A DNA stretch of 64,000 nucleotides, taken from the NCBI GenBank assembly GCA_049597955.1, contig JBMYND010000001.1, positions 310,001 through 374,000 of the forward strand. Direction: 5' to 3'. The stretch is from JAYPAN01 sp049597955 (GTDB lineage Bacteria; Pseudomonadota; Alphaproteobacteria; RS24). Shown here in pieces: positions 42,934 to 50,634 of this stretch. Position numbers and translations under genes: made by a program. Every line of letters begins with the position of its first letter. Position 1 is the stretch's first letter. The notes below the pieces were generated by a model. The model had not been told where the DNA came from. It was given only the letters and a program-made list of their open reading frames with translations, and did no database searches.

Positions 42934-43236
42934 ATGACTTCGCCAAATGACAGCCCAAACACGCCGGAACCCCCGCACAAGCCCTTGCGCAAGCCGTTTC
43001 GCAAACCCTGGTTGCCCATGCGTGTGCGCAAGCTTATCGGGCTTGTCATGATGCTTGGCTTTTTATTCTTCTATGCGCTGCTTATCATGACGCTGGCCGT
43101 AGCCGGATGGGCGCCTGAAAACGGTTTTGCCGAATTTATATTTTATCTGGTCACCGGCCTTGGCTGGACGCCACCGGCCGCCCTCATTATCTGGTGGATG
43201 CAACGGCCTGACACACCGCCCGAACCCTCGGCCTAG
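42934..43236 (+). CDS. DUF2842 family membrane protein
   Basis: A 100-residue protein. A proline- and lysine-rich N-terminus of about 28 residues leads into the family signature MRVRKLIGLVMMLGF and a second span (FIFYLVTGLGWTPPAALIIWWM) ending in RPDTP. Two membrane spans are expected. The start is the ATG at 42934. DUF2842 genes commonly neighbour ctaA in alphaproteobacteria, as here in divergent orientation, hinting at a role linked to the respiratory membrane, but no function is established. Confidence 0.87.
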   Translation: MTSPNDSPNTPEPPHKPLRKPFRKPWLPMRVRKLIGLVMMLGFLFFYALLIMTLAVAGWAPENGFAEFIFYLVTGLGWTPPAALIIWWMQRPDTPPEPSA

Positions 43237-43319
43237 GCGCGCCCGCGCGGCAAACGCGCCGCTTGTTCATGCGCCAATAATCAGAGCCGATAAAAAGGCC
43301 GATAAATCAGGGCAATCTA

Positions 43320-43400
43320 TTAATCAGCGCGCCCGAACTGAAAAATATTCAGCGCAACCATAACAATAATGAAAATAACAATAGGCAGAATGGCAGTCAT
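43320..43400 (-). CDS. 26-residue single-span membrane peptide
   Basis: ATG at 43400 to TAA at 43320, with an AAGGA ribosome site upstream. The peptide is almost entirely hydrophobic (MTAILPIVIFIIVMVALNIF) with a short charged end (QFGRAD), the design of small alphaproteobacterial membrane peptides. It lies between the DUF2842 gene and tRNA-Pro. No function known; it is too short for routine gene callers. Confidence 0.6.
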   Translation of the reverse strand: MTAILPIVIFIIVMVALNIFQFGRAD

Positions 43401-43439
43401 AATTTTTCCTTGCTTACCAAACCCAAAATGGCTTGGAAA

Positions 43440-43516
43440 TGGTCGGAGCGGCGGGATTTGAACCCACGACCCCTTGTCCCCCAGACAAGTGCGCTACCGG
43501 GCTGCGCTACGCTCCG
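43440..43516 (-). tRNA. tRNA-Pro (anticodon GGG)
   Basis: Acceptor CGGAGCG/CGCTCCG, anticodon stem CTTGT/ACAAG around loop CTGGGGG (anticodon GGG), T-arm with GGTTCAAATCC, discriminator A, encoded CCA ending at 43440. Confidence 0.97.
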
Positions 43517-43563
43517 ACTGACGCCGTTTCTAGGTTGTTTTTGCGCGAAAGGCAAGCACCGCG

Positions 43564-43983
43564 CTAGGCGTCATCTTCAGCCAACAAATCGCGCGCATTT
43601 TGCAGCTTTTGGCGCGCCGAGCTGAGTGAGCGCCGTTGCGCCGCCGACAATCCGGCAGGCGCGGCACTGGCCGCCGCCGGCACGGAAGCCGCCAAGGTTT
43701 CAGCCGACTGGCCAGCCAATTGGCGCACATGATTGACACCATGGTCTTTAATCAATTTCTGCACGCCTTTAATCGTCATGCCCTGCCCGTGCAGCAAATG
43801 TTTAATGCCGGTCACCAGCGCCACATCTTCGGGCCGGTAAAAGCGCCGATTGGAGGAACGCTTCAAAGGCTGAATCTGGGTGAATTTGCTTTCCCAAAAC
43901 CGCAAAACATGCGGCTGAATCTCAAGCAGCCCGGCAACTTCGCTAATGGTGCGATAGGCGCTTTCTGATTTTTCGGCACCCAT
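43564..43983 (-). CDS. MerR family transcriptional regulator
   Basis: A 139-residue regulator with an N-terminal MerR winged helix (TISEVAGLLEIQPHVLRFWESKF, then RRFYRPEDVALV). The C-terminal part is alanine-rich and lacks metal-binding cysteines. Genes of this type follow ihfA in many alphaproteobacteria; the target genes are not known. It starts 11 bases after the ihfA stop and is the last gene of the plsX-fabH-ihfA run. Confidence 0.9.
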   Translation of the reverse strand: MGAEKSESAYRTISEVAGLLEIQPHVLRFWESKFTQIQPLKRSSNRRFYRPEDVALVTGIKHLLHGQGMTIKGVQKLIKDHGVNHVRQLAGQSAETLAASVPAAASAAPAGLSAAQRRSLSSARQKLQNARDLLAEDDA

Positions 43984-43994
43984 AAGCTATCCGG

Positions 43995-44303
43995 TCAATC
44001 GGCCAGCCCGGCCATTTTATTGATTTTTTGCTTTAGCACATTGCTGGCGCGAAAAGACAATACGCGGCGCGGCGTGATAGGCACTTCTTCGCCGGTTTTC
44101 GGATTGCGCCCGATACGCATTTTCTTGGCGCGCACGACGAATGAGCCGAAGGATGACAATTTGACCGTCTCGCCCCTGACCAACGCATCCGACACTTCAT
44201 CCAGCAAAGTCTCAAGGATTTGCGCCGATTCATTGCGCGACAGGCCAATCTCATTATAGACCGCCTCGGATAAATCATATCGTGTGATTGTTTTTCCCGC
44301 CAT
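43995..44303 (-). CDS. ihfA: Integration host factor subunit alpha
   Basis: A 102-residue DNA-bending protein. TITRYDLSEAVYNEIGLSR begins the HU/IHF fold, KLSSFGSF and the arm motif GRNPKTGEEVPI (with the intercalating Pro) are typical of the alpha subunit. The ATG at 44303 has GAGGAG upstream; the open frame to 44351 is not conserved. It partners IhfB encoded elsewhere. Confidence 0.96.
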   Translation of the reverse strand: MAGKTITRYDLSEAVYNEIGLSRNESAQILETLLDEVSDALVRGETVKLSSFGSFVVRAKKMRIGRNPKTGEEVPITPRRVLSFRASNVLKQKINKMAGLAD

Positions 44304-44379
44304 GCCGTGTCTCCTCACCAAGATTAAACACAAAGGCGATTTTTTTGGCAACCCAATTTACCGGCTAAATCAATGTTTT

Positions 44380-45348
44380 TTACCAACGAATGAGATTGGC
44401 GCCCCATGTCAGCCCGCCGCCCATCGCCTCGGTCATCACCATGTCACCGGGTTTTATCTGCCCTGCTTCCACCGCTGTATGCAGCGCCAGCGGAATGGAG
44501 GCGGCGGATGTATTGGCATGGCGGTCAATGGTGATAATGGTTTTTTCCGGCGGCAAGCCAATTCGGCGCGCCACGCCGTCTATAATGCGTCGATTGGCTT
44601 GGTGCGGGACAAACCAGTCAATATCGTCAATGCTGTAGCCGGTTTGGCGCAACAGGCTGTTAATCGCATCGGCGATATTGCCCACCGCATGACGGTAAAC
44701 TTCGCGGCCTGCCATGCGCAAATGCCCGGTCAGGCCATTGGTTGACGGCCCGCCATCAACATGCAGGATTTCCCATAAATTGCCGTCACTGCGCAAATAG
44801 CTGCCAAGCACTTGCCGGTCATCCGGCGCGCATGTTACGCCCTCCACAATCACCGCAGCAGCGCCATCACCGAACAAAACAGCGGTGCCGCGATCTTGCC
44901 AATCCAGCAAGCGGGTCATGGTCTCCGCCCCAATCAGCAATGCGCGCTGCGCCGAGCCATTTTCTATCATGGCCGACACAACTGACAGGCCATAAACAAA
45001 ACCCGAGCAAACCGCCTGCACATCAAAGGCAGCGCCGCCGGATATGCCCAATTTTTGCTGCACCAAGGCCGCCGTGGCCGGAAAAGTCAGGTCAGGCGTT
45101 GTGGTGGCAACGACAATCAGGTCAATATCATTGGCTGCCAAACCGGCATTGGCCAAGGCAGCCGCACCGGCTTGCATCGCCAAATCTGATGTTGTTTCGC
45201 CCTCCGCCGCCTGATGGCGCGCGCGAATGCCGGAGCGTTCGGTAATCCATTCATCCGACGTGTCCATGATTTTGGCCAGGTCATGATTGGTGATGATTTT
45301 TTCGGGCAAATAGCTGCCGGTTGATATAATTTGTGCGCGATTGTTCAT
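44380..45348 (-). CDS. fabH: 3-oxoacyl-ACP synthase III (FabH)
   Basis: A 322-residue condensing enzyme that starts fatty acid synthesis from acetyl-CoA and malonyl-ACP. The catalytic triad is Cys114 (VQAVCSGF), His249 (VPHQANRRI) and Asn279 (RHANTSAAS); GGGLTWGA near the end closes the active site. It follows plsX by 30 bases, the usual order. Confidence 0.96.
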   Translation of the reverse strand: MNNRAQIISTGSYLPEKIITNHDLAKIMDTSDEWITERSGIRARHQAAEGETTSDLAMQAGAAALANAGLAANDIDLIVVATTTPDLTFPATAALVQQKLGISGGAAFDVQAVCSGFVYGLSVVSAMIENGSAQRALLIGAETMTRLLDWQDRGTAVLFGDGAAAVIVEGVTCAPDDRQVLGSYLRSDGNLWEILHVDGGPSTNGLTGHLRMAGREVYRHAVGNIADAINSLLRQTGYSIDDIDWFVPHQANRRIIDGVARRIGLPPEKTIITIDRHANTSAASIPLALHTAVEAGQIKPGDMVMTEAMGGGLTWGANLIRW

Positions 45349-45378
45349 TTTTGCCCTTCTCTGTTTCAGCCGCTTCCC

Positions 45379-46422
45379 TCAATCCAACATTTCGGCCCAA
45401 GCATCATCCAACAAGGCTTGCATATTCTCTATATCTTCGGCAATTTGCGCCGAAATATCCGCCTGCGCAACCTCAATCGCCACTTCAACGGCTGTGGCAA
45501 ATCCGGCCGCATCGGCACCGCCATGACTTTTGACCACCGCCCCGTTCAGGCCCAAAAACATGCCGCCATTGGCACTGTTTGGATCCATGCGCTCGGCCAA
45601 TGAGGCAAAAGCCCCGCGCGCCAGCAAATAGCCGAGCTTTGAAATCAGGCTGCTGGTCAGGGCTTGGCGCAAATAAGTGGCGATTTGACGGGCTGTGCCT
45701 TCTGCCGTCTTCAAGGCGATATTGCCGGTAAAGCCGTCCGTGACCACCACATCAGCATCACCGCGACCAATGCCGTCGCCTTCAACAAAACCAACATAAT
45801 TCAAGTCAGAGCGTTCAAGCAAATCATTGGCATCACGCACGCCATCCGTGCCTTTAATATCTTCAACGCCGATATTTAACAGCCCGACTGACGGCTTGCC
45901 CATGCCAAAAACAGTGCGCGCATAAGCAGCACCCATAACGGCAAATTGAACATATTGGGCCGGTGAGCCGCCAATGGTTGCGCCGACATCGAGCACCACG
46001 CTTTCGCCGCGCACAGTTGGCCAGACGGCGGCAATGGCAGGACGCTCAATGCCGGGTAATGTGCGCAGAATAATTTTCGCCATGGCCATCAGCGCCCCGG
46101 TATTGCCCGCAGATATGCAAGATTGCGCGCGACCGGCTTTTACCGCATCAATGGCACACCACATGCTGCTGACTTTGCGGCCCTGCCGCAAGGCAATGCT
46201 GGGCTTGTCATGCATGCTGATTGCGACATCGCAATGCTCTATGGTGCAAAGAGCAGCCAATTCAGGGCGCGCGGTCAATTCGGCTTCTATTTCTTCCGCT
46301 TTGCCGAATAATAAATAGGATATTTCAGGGCGTTGGCGGCGCACATGCTCAAGCGCCGCAATCGTGACGGAAGGGCCGAAATCACCGCCCATTGCGTCCA
46401 CTGATATCACCAAATCTGTCAA
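45379..46422 (-). CDS. plsX: Phosphate acyltransferase PlsX
   Basis: A 347-residue enzyme making acyl-phosphate from acyl-ACP for phospholipid synthesis. The start region LVISVDAMGGDFGP, ISAGNTGALMA and the DGFTGNIALKTAEG stretch are diagnostic. The best start is a TTG at 46422 with GGGGG nine bases upstream, because no ATG lies at the conserved N-terminus; the frame continues to 46515 but overlaps yceD and has no family likeness. fabH follows. Confidence 0.93.
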   Translation of the reverse strand: MTDLVISVDAMGGDFGPSVTIAALEHVRRQRPEISYLLFGKAEEIEAELTARPELAALCTIEHCDVAISMHDKPSIALRQGRKVSSMWCAIDAVKAGRAQSCISAGNTGALMAMAKIILRTLPGIERPAIAAVWPTVRGESVVLDVGATIGGSPAQYVQFAVMGAAYARTVFGMGKPSVGLLNIGVEDIKGTDGVRDANDLLERSDLNYVGFVEGDGIGRGDADVVVTDGFTGNIALKTAEGTARQIATYLRQALTSSLISKLGYLLARGAFASLAERMDPNSANGGMFLGLNGAVVKSHGGADAAGFATAVEVAIEVAQADISAQIAEDIENMQALLDDAWAEMLD

Positions 46423-46511
46423 ATTCAGGCCCCCGACACTGACAGGGTTCACATCAAATATGCCGATACACCCATTTCCGCGATGGAAAATGAAACAGTT
46501 TGCAGGATATT

Positions 46512-47093
46512 TCAACCCTCATCCGGCAAATCGCGCAATTTGGCCAAAACAGCAAAGGGAGAAGCCGTTTGGTTTTCTTCATCATCATCGCCATCACCAA
46601 AATTATCAAATTCAGCATCGGCGTGACGCGGCCAAGGCGGAATGGCCAAAGCCAGATATTGCATTGCCATATCACCAATATCCGCCTGCCCGTCGGTCAA
46701 CGCTTCGGGCAAATCAGTTTCAACATCATCATCAGGAATCACAAATTTGGCGAGAATATCAGCCGGTTGAAACTCAATTGTGAAATCCTCTTCAATTTGT
46801 GTCCAGACCGGCTCAAGCGTCACACCGCAAATCTGCTGCACACGACCACAAACCCGACCGGTGGCGCGCAAACCGGCCTTGTCAAATGGCACAATATGCG
46901 ATTGCACGCTGACCGCTTCCAATGCTTCCAGTTGAAACTGCTGCGCCAAGGCAGCGCAGGTCGTGGCATCTGCCTCAAAATTGACATCCAACCCATTGGG
47001 CGGCACATCATCACGCAGAACAATATAGCTGAAAAGCGGCTGTTGATTTTTGAGCGCATCAAGAGCAGCCTCCTCATCATCCGATTGGGTCAT
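46512..47093 (-). CDS. yceD: DUF177 (YceD) family protein
   Basis: A 193-residue DUF177 protein. The diagnostic CGRVQQICGVTLEPVWTQIEEDFTIEF segment carries the two family cysteines, and the C-terminal part is acidic (DGDDDEE). YceD is linked to 23S rRNA processing in several bacteria and usually precedes rpmF and plsX. Here only 89 bases separate it from plsX, with no room for rpmF. It starts 3 bases after the cbp3 stop. Confidence 0.9.
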   Translation of the reverse strand: MTQSDDEEAALDALKNQQPLFSYIVLRDDVPPNGLDVNFEADATTCAALAQQFQLEALEAVSVQSHIVPFDKAGLRATGRVCGRVQQICGVTLEPVWTQIEEDFTIEFQPADILAKFVIPDDDVETDLPEALTDGQADIGDMAMQYLALAIPPWPRHADAEFDNFGDGDDDEENQTASPFAVLAKLRDLPDEG

Positions 47094-47096
47094 GCT

Positions 47097-47645
47097 TTAT
47101 CTCCACTCAAAACCGGCAAACGCATCGCCGTCCAATATGGTTTCGAGCGGCAGCTTTGCCAAATGTGCCTCCAATGCCAGAACATATTCGGCCAGCCGGT
47201 CATATTGCTTGTCTTCATCTTGCGGCGACAAATTGCGCCCCAGCACGTCGCCAATGCGGGTTTTGCGGTCTTGCGGCGCGGGAATATCCTTGCCCATTGC
47301 CTCATCATAAGCGGCGGCGCGGCCATAATAGGCTTGCGCCATTTTGCGGATTTTCTTGCCGACGCCCAAATCACCAACACCCATTTCGCGCATGGCTTGA
47401 TCCATATCGCGGAAAAACCGGTCAAATAAATCTTGCCCAAGTGCCTCGCGCGCAATCCCCTCGGCACGCAAGCGCCGCAGAACCAAATGCACATGCAGCA
47501 CCATCATGTCAAAACGTCCGTCAAAACTGTCAGGCGCGCCATTATCGCCAAACAAAGCCGGTATGCGTGCCTGTTTGACAATCAAGGCATAGACGCCTGC
47601 CATATTGGGCATTTTTTTACGTCTGAAAAAATCCATTAAAGCCAT
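47097..47645 (-). CDS. Ubiquinol-cytochrome c chaperone (Cbp3 family)
   Basis: A 182-residue homologue of mitochondrial Cbp3/UQCC1, needed for cytochrome b and bc1 complex assembly. Family motifs are IVKQARIPALFGDNG, FDMMVLHVHLVLRRL and RFFRDMDQAMREMGVGDLGVGKKI. The ATG at 47645 is chosen; the frame extends to 47705, across an unconserved segment. It is divergent from bamE and co-directed with yceD and plsX, a standard alphaproteobacterial arrangement. Confidence 0.92.
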   Translation of the reverse strand: MALMDFFRRKKMPNMAGVYALIVKQARIPALFGDNGAPDSFDGRFDMMVLHVHLVLRRLRAEGIAREALGQDLFDRFFRDMDQAMREMGVGDLGVGKKIRKMAQAYYGRAAAYDEAMGKDIPAPQDRKTRIGDVLGRNLSPQDEDKQYDRLAEYVLALEAHLAKLPLETILDGDAFAGFEWR

Positions 47646-47753
47646 AAGGATGCTATTGCTCCATTTGTCACCCGAAAGCTGCAAATTGCGCTTGCAAGCC
47701 GCCACGTGATGGGTATGGTCACGCTGATTTGTGTTTTAGGGATTTCGCTCCAC

Positions 47754-48317
47754 ATGGCAAGACTGGACGTTAAAAATTTGGGCGCAAAGGGTCGCACCCG
47801 CGAGATAGAGGGTCGCACCCGCGAAATAGAGGGTCGCACCCGCGAGATAGAGGGTCGCCTGCATAGCCAACAAAAAACAGCGCCAAAACTGGCAATGGCG
47901 CTTTTCGGCACCGCCTTGCTTGCCTGCGCGCCGATGATTGACAATCGCGGTTATGTTTTTGATGAGGGTCTGGTAACCAAGCTGCAAAAAGACAGTATGA
48001 CATTGCAGCAAGCAACCGCCCTGCTCGGCTCCCCCTCAACGCGCTCGTCGATAAATGGCGAGGCGCTATATTATATTCACAGCGTCATTGTTACCGAATC
48101 CTATCGCGCGCCGGTCGAGACCGACCGAAAGGTAATGGCGCTTTATTTTAATGCTGACAAAGTGCTGACGGATTATGCGGTTTACGGCCTGCGTGATGGC
48201 TTAATTGTGCCGATTGTGCCGCGCACAACCCAATCACAAGGACGCGAATTGTCTTTTATTGAGCAGATATTTGGCAATCTTGGCCGCTTTGACGGCGATC
48301 CGAGCGCGCAATTCTAA
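47754..48317 (+). CDS. bamE: Outer membrane assembly lipoprotein BamE (SmpA/OmlA), with repeat-bearing N-terminal extension
   Basis: The C-terminal 130 residues are a BamE domain: lipobox LLAC, IDNRGYVFDE, LQKDSMTLQQATALLGSPSTRS and the YYIHSVIV strand. BamE stabilises the BAM complex that inserts outer-membrane proteins. Upstream of the hydrophobic stretch the frame stays open through three copies of a 21-bp repeat (GRTREIE). Starting at the ATG 47754 gives about 46 residues before the hydrophobic core; an ATG at 47895 gives a normal-length lipoprotein but lacks basic residues and a ribosome site. In-frame starts also exist at 47706-47715. Start is uncertain. Confidence 0.85.
   Translation: MARLDVKNLGAKGRTREIEGRTREIEGRTREIEGRLHSQQKTAPKLAMALFGTALLACAPMIDNRGYVFDEGLVTKLQKDSMTLQQATALLGSPSTRSSINGEALYYIHSVIVTESYRAPVETDRKVMALYFNADKVLTDYAVYGLRDGLIVPIVPRTTQSQGRELSFIEQIFGNLGRFDGDPSAQF
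47789..47859. repeat. Tandem 21-bp repeat at the front of bamE
   Basis: Three full units (47789-47809, 47810-47830, 47831-47851; one G-to-A difference in the second) plus 8 bases of a fourth. Each unit contains GGGT-CGC-ACCC, a 4-bp inverted repeat. The unit length keeps the bamE frame open, and both strands carry long frames because of it. Confidence 0.95.
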
Positions 48318-48330
48318 AAATCGGCACAAA

Positions 48331-48367
48331 AAACCCCGGCACAGAAAACTGCGCCGGGGCTTTTATT
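48331..48367. terminator. Bidirectional terminator between bamE and hppA
   Basis: A 7-bp stem CCCCGGC (48334-48340) / GCCGGGG (48353-48359). It is followed by CTTTTATT on the plus strand, serving bamE, and by TTTTTTGTG on the minus strand, serving the convergent hppA. Confidence 0.88.
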
Positions 48368-48377
48368 GTGCGCCTTA

Positions 48378-50489
48378 TTAGTGAGCCAGAATGGCCAGCA
48401 TCAGCAGCGCAACGATATTGGTGATTTTAATCATCGGATTGACCGCCGGGCCAGCCGTGTCCTTATAGGGGTCACCCACTGTGTCGCCGGTCACGGCAGC
48501 TTTATGGGCTTCCGAGCCTTTGCCGCCATGATTGCCATCTTCAATATATTTCTTGGCATTGTCCCATGCACCACCACCGGCGGTCATGGACAGGGCGACA
48601 AACAAGCCGGTCACAATCACACCAAGCAGCATGGCCCCCAGCGCCGAGAAGGCAGCAGAGCGGTCAGCAATTGTCTGAATAACGAAATACAGCACAACCG
48701 GCGACAGAACCGGCAAGAGTGACGGCACAATCATTTCCTTAATGGCCGAGCGCGTCAGCAGGTCAACGGCTGCCGTATAATCCGGCTTTTCCGTGCCTTT
48801 CATAATGCCCGGCTTTTCTTTGAACTGACGGCGCACTTCTTCAACAATGGCACCGCCGGCACGGCCAACGGCCATCATGCCCATCGCACCAAACAGATAA
48901 GGCAGCAGGCCGCCAACAAACAAACCTGTCACCACATAGGGGTTGGACAAAGAGAAGTCAGGCGTCACACCGGCAAAATACGGATATTGCTCGGCATTGG
49001 CGGTGAAGAAGCGCAAATCCTGTGTATAGGCGGCAAACAGCACCAGCGCACCCAGACCGGCAGAGCCAATAGCATAGCCTTTGGTAACCGCTTTGGTGGT
49101 GTTGCCGACAGCGTCCAGCGCGTCGGTTGTATTGCGCACATCTTCCGGCAGCTCGGCCATTTCCGCAATACCACCGGCATTGTCTGTCACCGGGCCGAAA
49201 GCGTCGAGCGCGACCACCATACCGGCCAGTGCCAGCATAGTCGTCACCGCAATGGCGATACCAAACAGGCCAGCCAGTGAATAAGTGGCGATAATGCCAA
49301 CCACAATCACCAGAGCCGGCAGCGCCGTGGCTTCCATGGAAACCGCCAGACCTTGGATAACATTGGTGCCATGTCCGGTTTCTGAAGCGGCAGCCACCGA
49401 TTTCACCGGACGGTAATTCACGCCGGTATAATACTCAGTAATCCAGATAATCGCACCGGTGATAATCAGGCCGAGAACACCGCACATATAAAGGCTCATG
49501 CCGGTAAAGACCTGCGCCTCAATAACCCGTTGCGTGTCCAGCCCGATAAGCTGGTCGGTCACAAAATAAAGCGCAATCAGCGACAGCACGGCAGAAGCGA
49601 TAAAGCCCTTATAGAGCGCGCCCATAATGCTGTTATTGGCACCCAAGCGCACAAAGAATGTGCCGATAATCGAGGTCACAATACATGTACCGCCAATGGC
49701 GAGGGGATAGACCATCATGTCGAGCGCGTCGGCGGTGAAGAAAATCGAGCCCAGCACCATAGTGGCCACAATGGTCACGGCATAAGTCTCGAACAAATCA
49801 GCCGCCATACCGGCGCAATCGCCTACATTGTCGCCAACATTATCGGCAATTGTTGCCGGGTTGCGCGGGTCATCTTCGGGAATACCGGCTTCAACCTTGC
49901 CAACAAGGTCGCCACCAACATCAGCACCTTTGGTGAAGATACCGCCACCCAGACGGGCAAAAATCGAAATCAGTGATGCGCCAAAGCCGAGTGCGACAAG
50001 CGCGTCAACCACTTCGCGGCTGTTCGGGTCAAGGCCAAGCCCGTAAACCAGAATGGCAAAGTAAACAGCAACGGCAAGCAAGGCCAGACCGGCCACCAAC
50101 ATGCCGGTGACAGCGCCGGAACGGAACGCCATGGACAGGCCGGCGGCAAGGCTTTCACTGGCCGCTTGTGTGGTGCGCACATTGGCGCGCACTGATACCA
50201 GCATGCCGACATAACCGGCCAAACCGGATAATGTCGCGCCAATAATAAAGCCGATGGACACTTTGACACCCAACAGCCAAGCGACCAGCAGCGCAATCAC
50301 TACGCCAACAATGCCAATTGTCCGATATTGGCGGTTGAGATAGGCACCCGCCCCTTCCTGAATTGCCGATGCAATTTCCTGCATCCGCTCATTGCCGGCA
50401 TTGGCCGCCAAAATGCTGCGAACGGCCCAAACGCCATAAATTATGGCCAGAATACCGGCCGCAATGATAAGCCACATTGACGTGCTCAT
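48378..50489 (-). CDS. hppA: K+-independent H+-translocating pyrophosphatase
   Basis: A 703-residue membrane pyrophosphatase with about 16 spans that pumps protons using PPi. The PPi-binding signature TKGADVGGDLVGKVEAGIPE and the DNVGDNVGDCAGMAADLFETYA segment are intact. At the K+-dependence site the text reads GNTTKAVTKG: Lys rather than Ala, the mark of the K+-independent, H+-pumping class. An AAAGGTGATG site precedes the ATG. It follows thiL in the usual alphaproteobacterial order. Confidence 0.96.
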   Translation of the reverse strand: MSTSMWLIIAAGILAIIYGVWAVRSILAANAGNERMQEIASAIQEGAGAYLNRQYRTIGIVGVVIALLVAWLLGVKVSIGFIIGATLSGLAGYVGMLVSVRANVRTTQAASESLAAGLSMAFRSGAVTGMLVAGLALLAVAVYFAILVYGLGLDPNSREVVDALVALGFGASLISIFARLGGGIFTKGADVGGDLVGKVEAGIPEDDPRNPATIADNVGDNVGDCAGMAADLFETYAVTIVATMVLGSIFFTADALDMMVYPLAIGGTCIVTSIIGTFFVRLGANNSIMGALYKGFIASAVLSLIALYFVTDQLIGLDTQRVIEAQVFTGMSLYMCGVLGLIITGAIIWITEYYTGVNYRPVKSVAAASETGHGTNVIQGLAVSMEATALPALVIVVGIIATYSLAGLFGIAIAVTTMLALAGMVVALDAFGPVTDNAGGIAEMAELPEDVRNTTDALDAVGNTTKAVTKGYAIGSAGLGALVLFAAYTQDLRFFTANAEQYPYFAGVTPDFSLSNPYVVTGLFVGGLLPYLFGAMGMMAVGRAGGAIVEEVRRQFKEKPGIMKGTEKPDYTAAVDLLTRSAIKEMIVPSLLPVLSPVVLYFVIQTIADRSAAFSALGAMLLGVIVTGLFVALSMTAGGGAWDNAKKYIEDGNHGGKGSEAHKAAVTGDTVGDPYKDTAGPAVNPMIKITNIVALLMLAILAH

Positions 50490-50605
50490 TTCATCACCTT
50501 TCGTTTTTCCTGATAAAGATTGTGCCGAAGCACATTCCCTCCGTTAAAGTCGGGCGAACATGCCAAAAAAAACCCGCAAAAGCAAGAAACCCAACGCAAA
50601 AACCT

Positions 50606-50634
50606 GCATTTTGAACGAATTTGTTCAAAAATGC
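50606..50634. repeat. Imperfect inverted repeat over the thiL stop codon
   Basis: GCATTTTGAAC (50606-50616) and GTTCAAAAATGC (50623-50634) pair over 11 bp with one bulged base and a 6-base loop. The right arm on the plus strand contains the thiL stop codon. No T-run follows immediately, so it is not a clear terminator. Confidence 0.7.

Noticed and set aside
43237..43319. Terminator or repeat after the DUF2842 gene
   Set aside because: A short GCCGATAAA duplication is present but there is no stable stem with a T-run.
47789..47859. CRISPR array
   Set aside because: The units are contiguous without spacers and no cas gene is present.
47736..48039. Repetitive open frames on the minus strand across the bamE repeat (LYLAGAT-type repeats)
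   Set aside because: They arise because the 21-bp unit leaves all frames open; no start, ribosome site or domain supports them.
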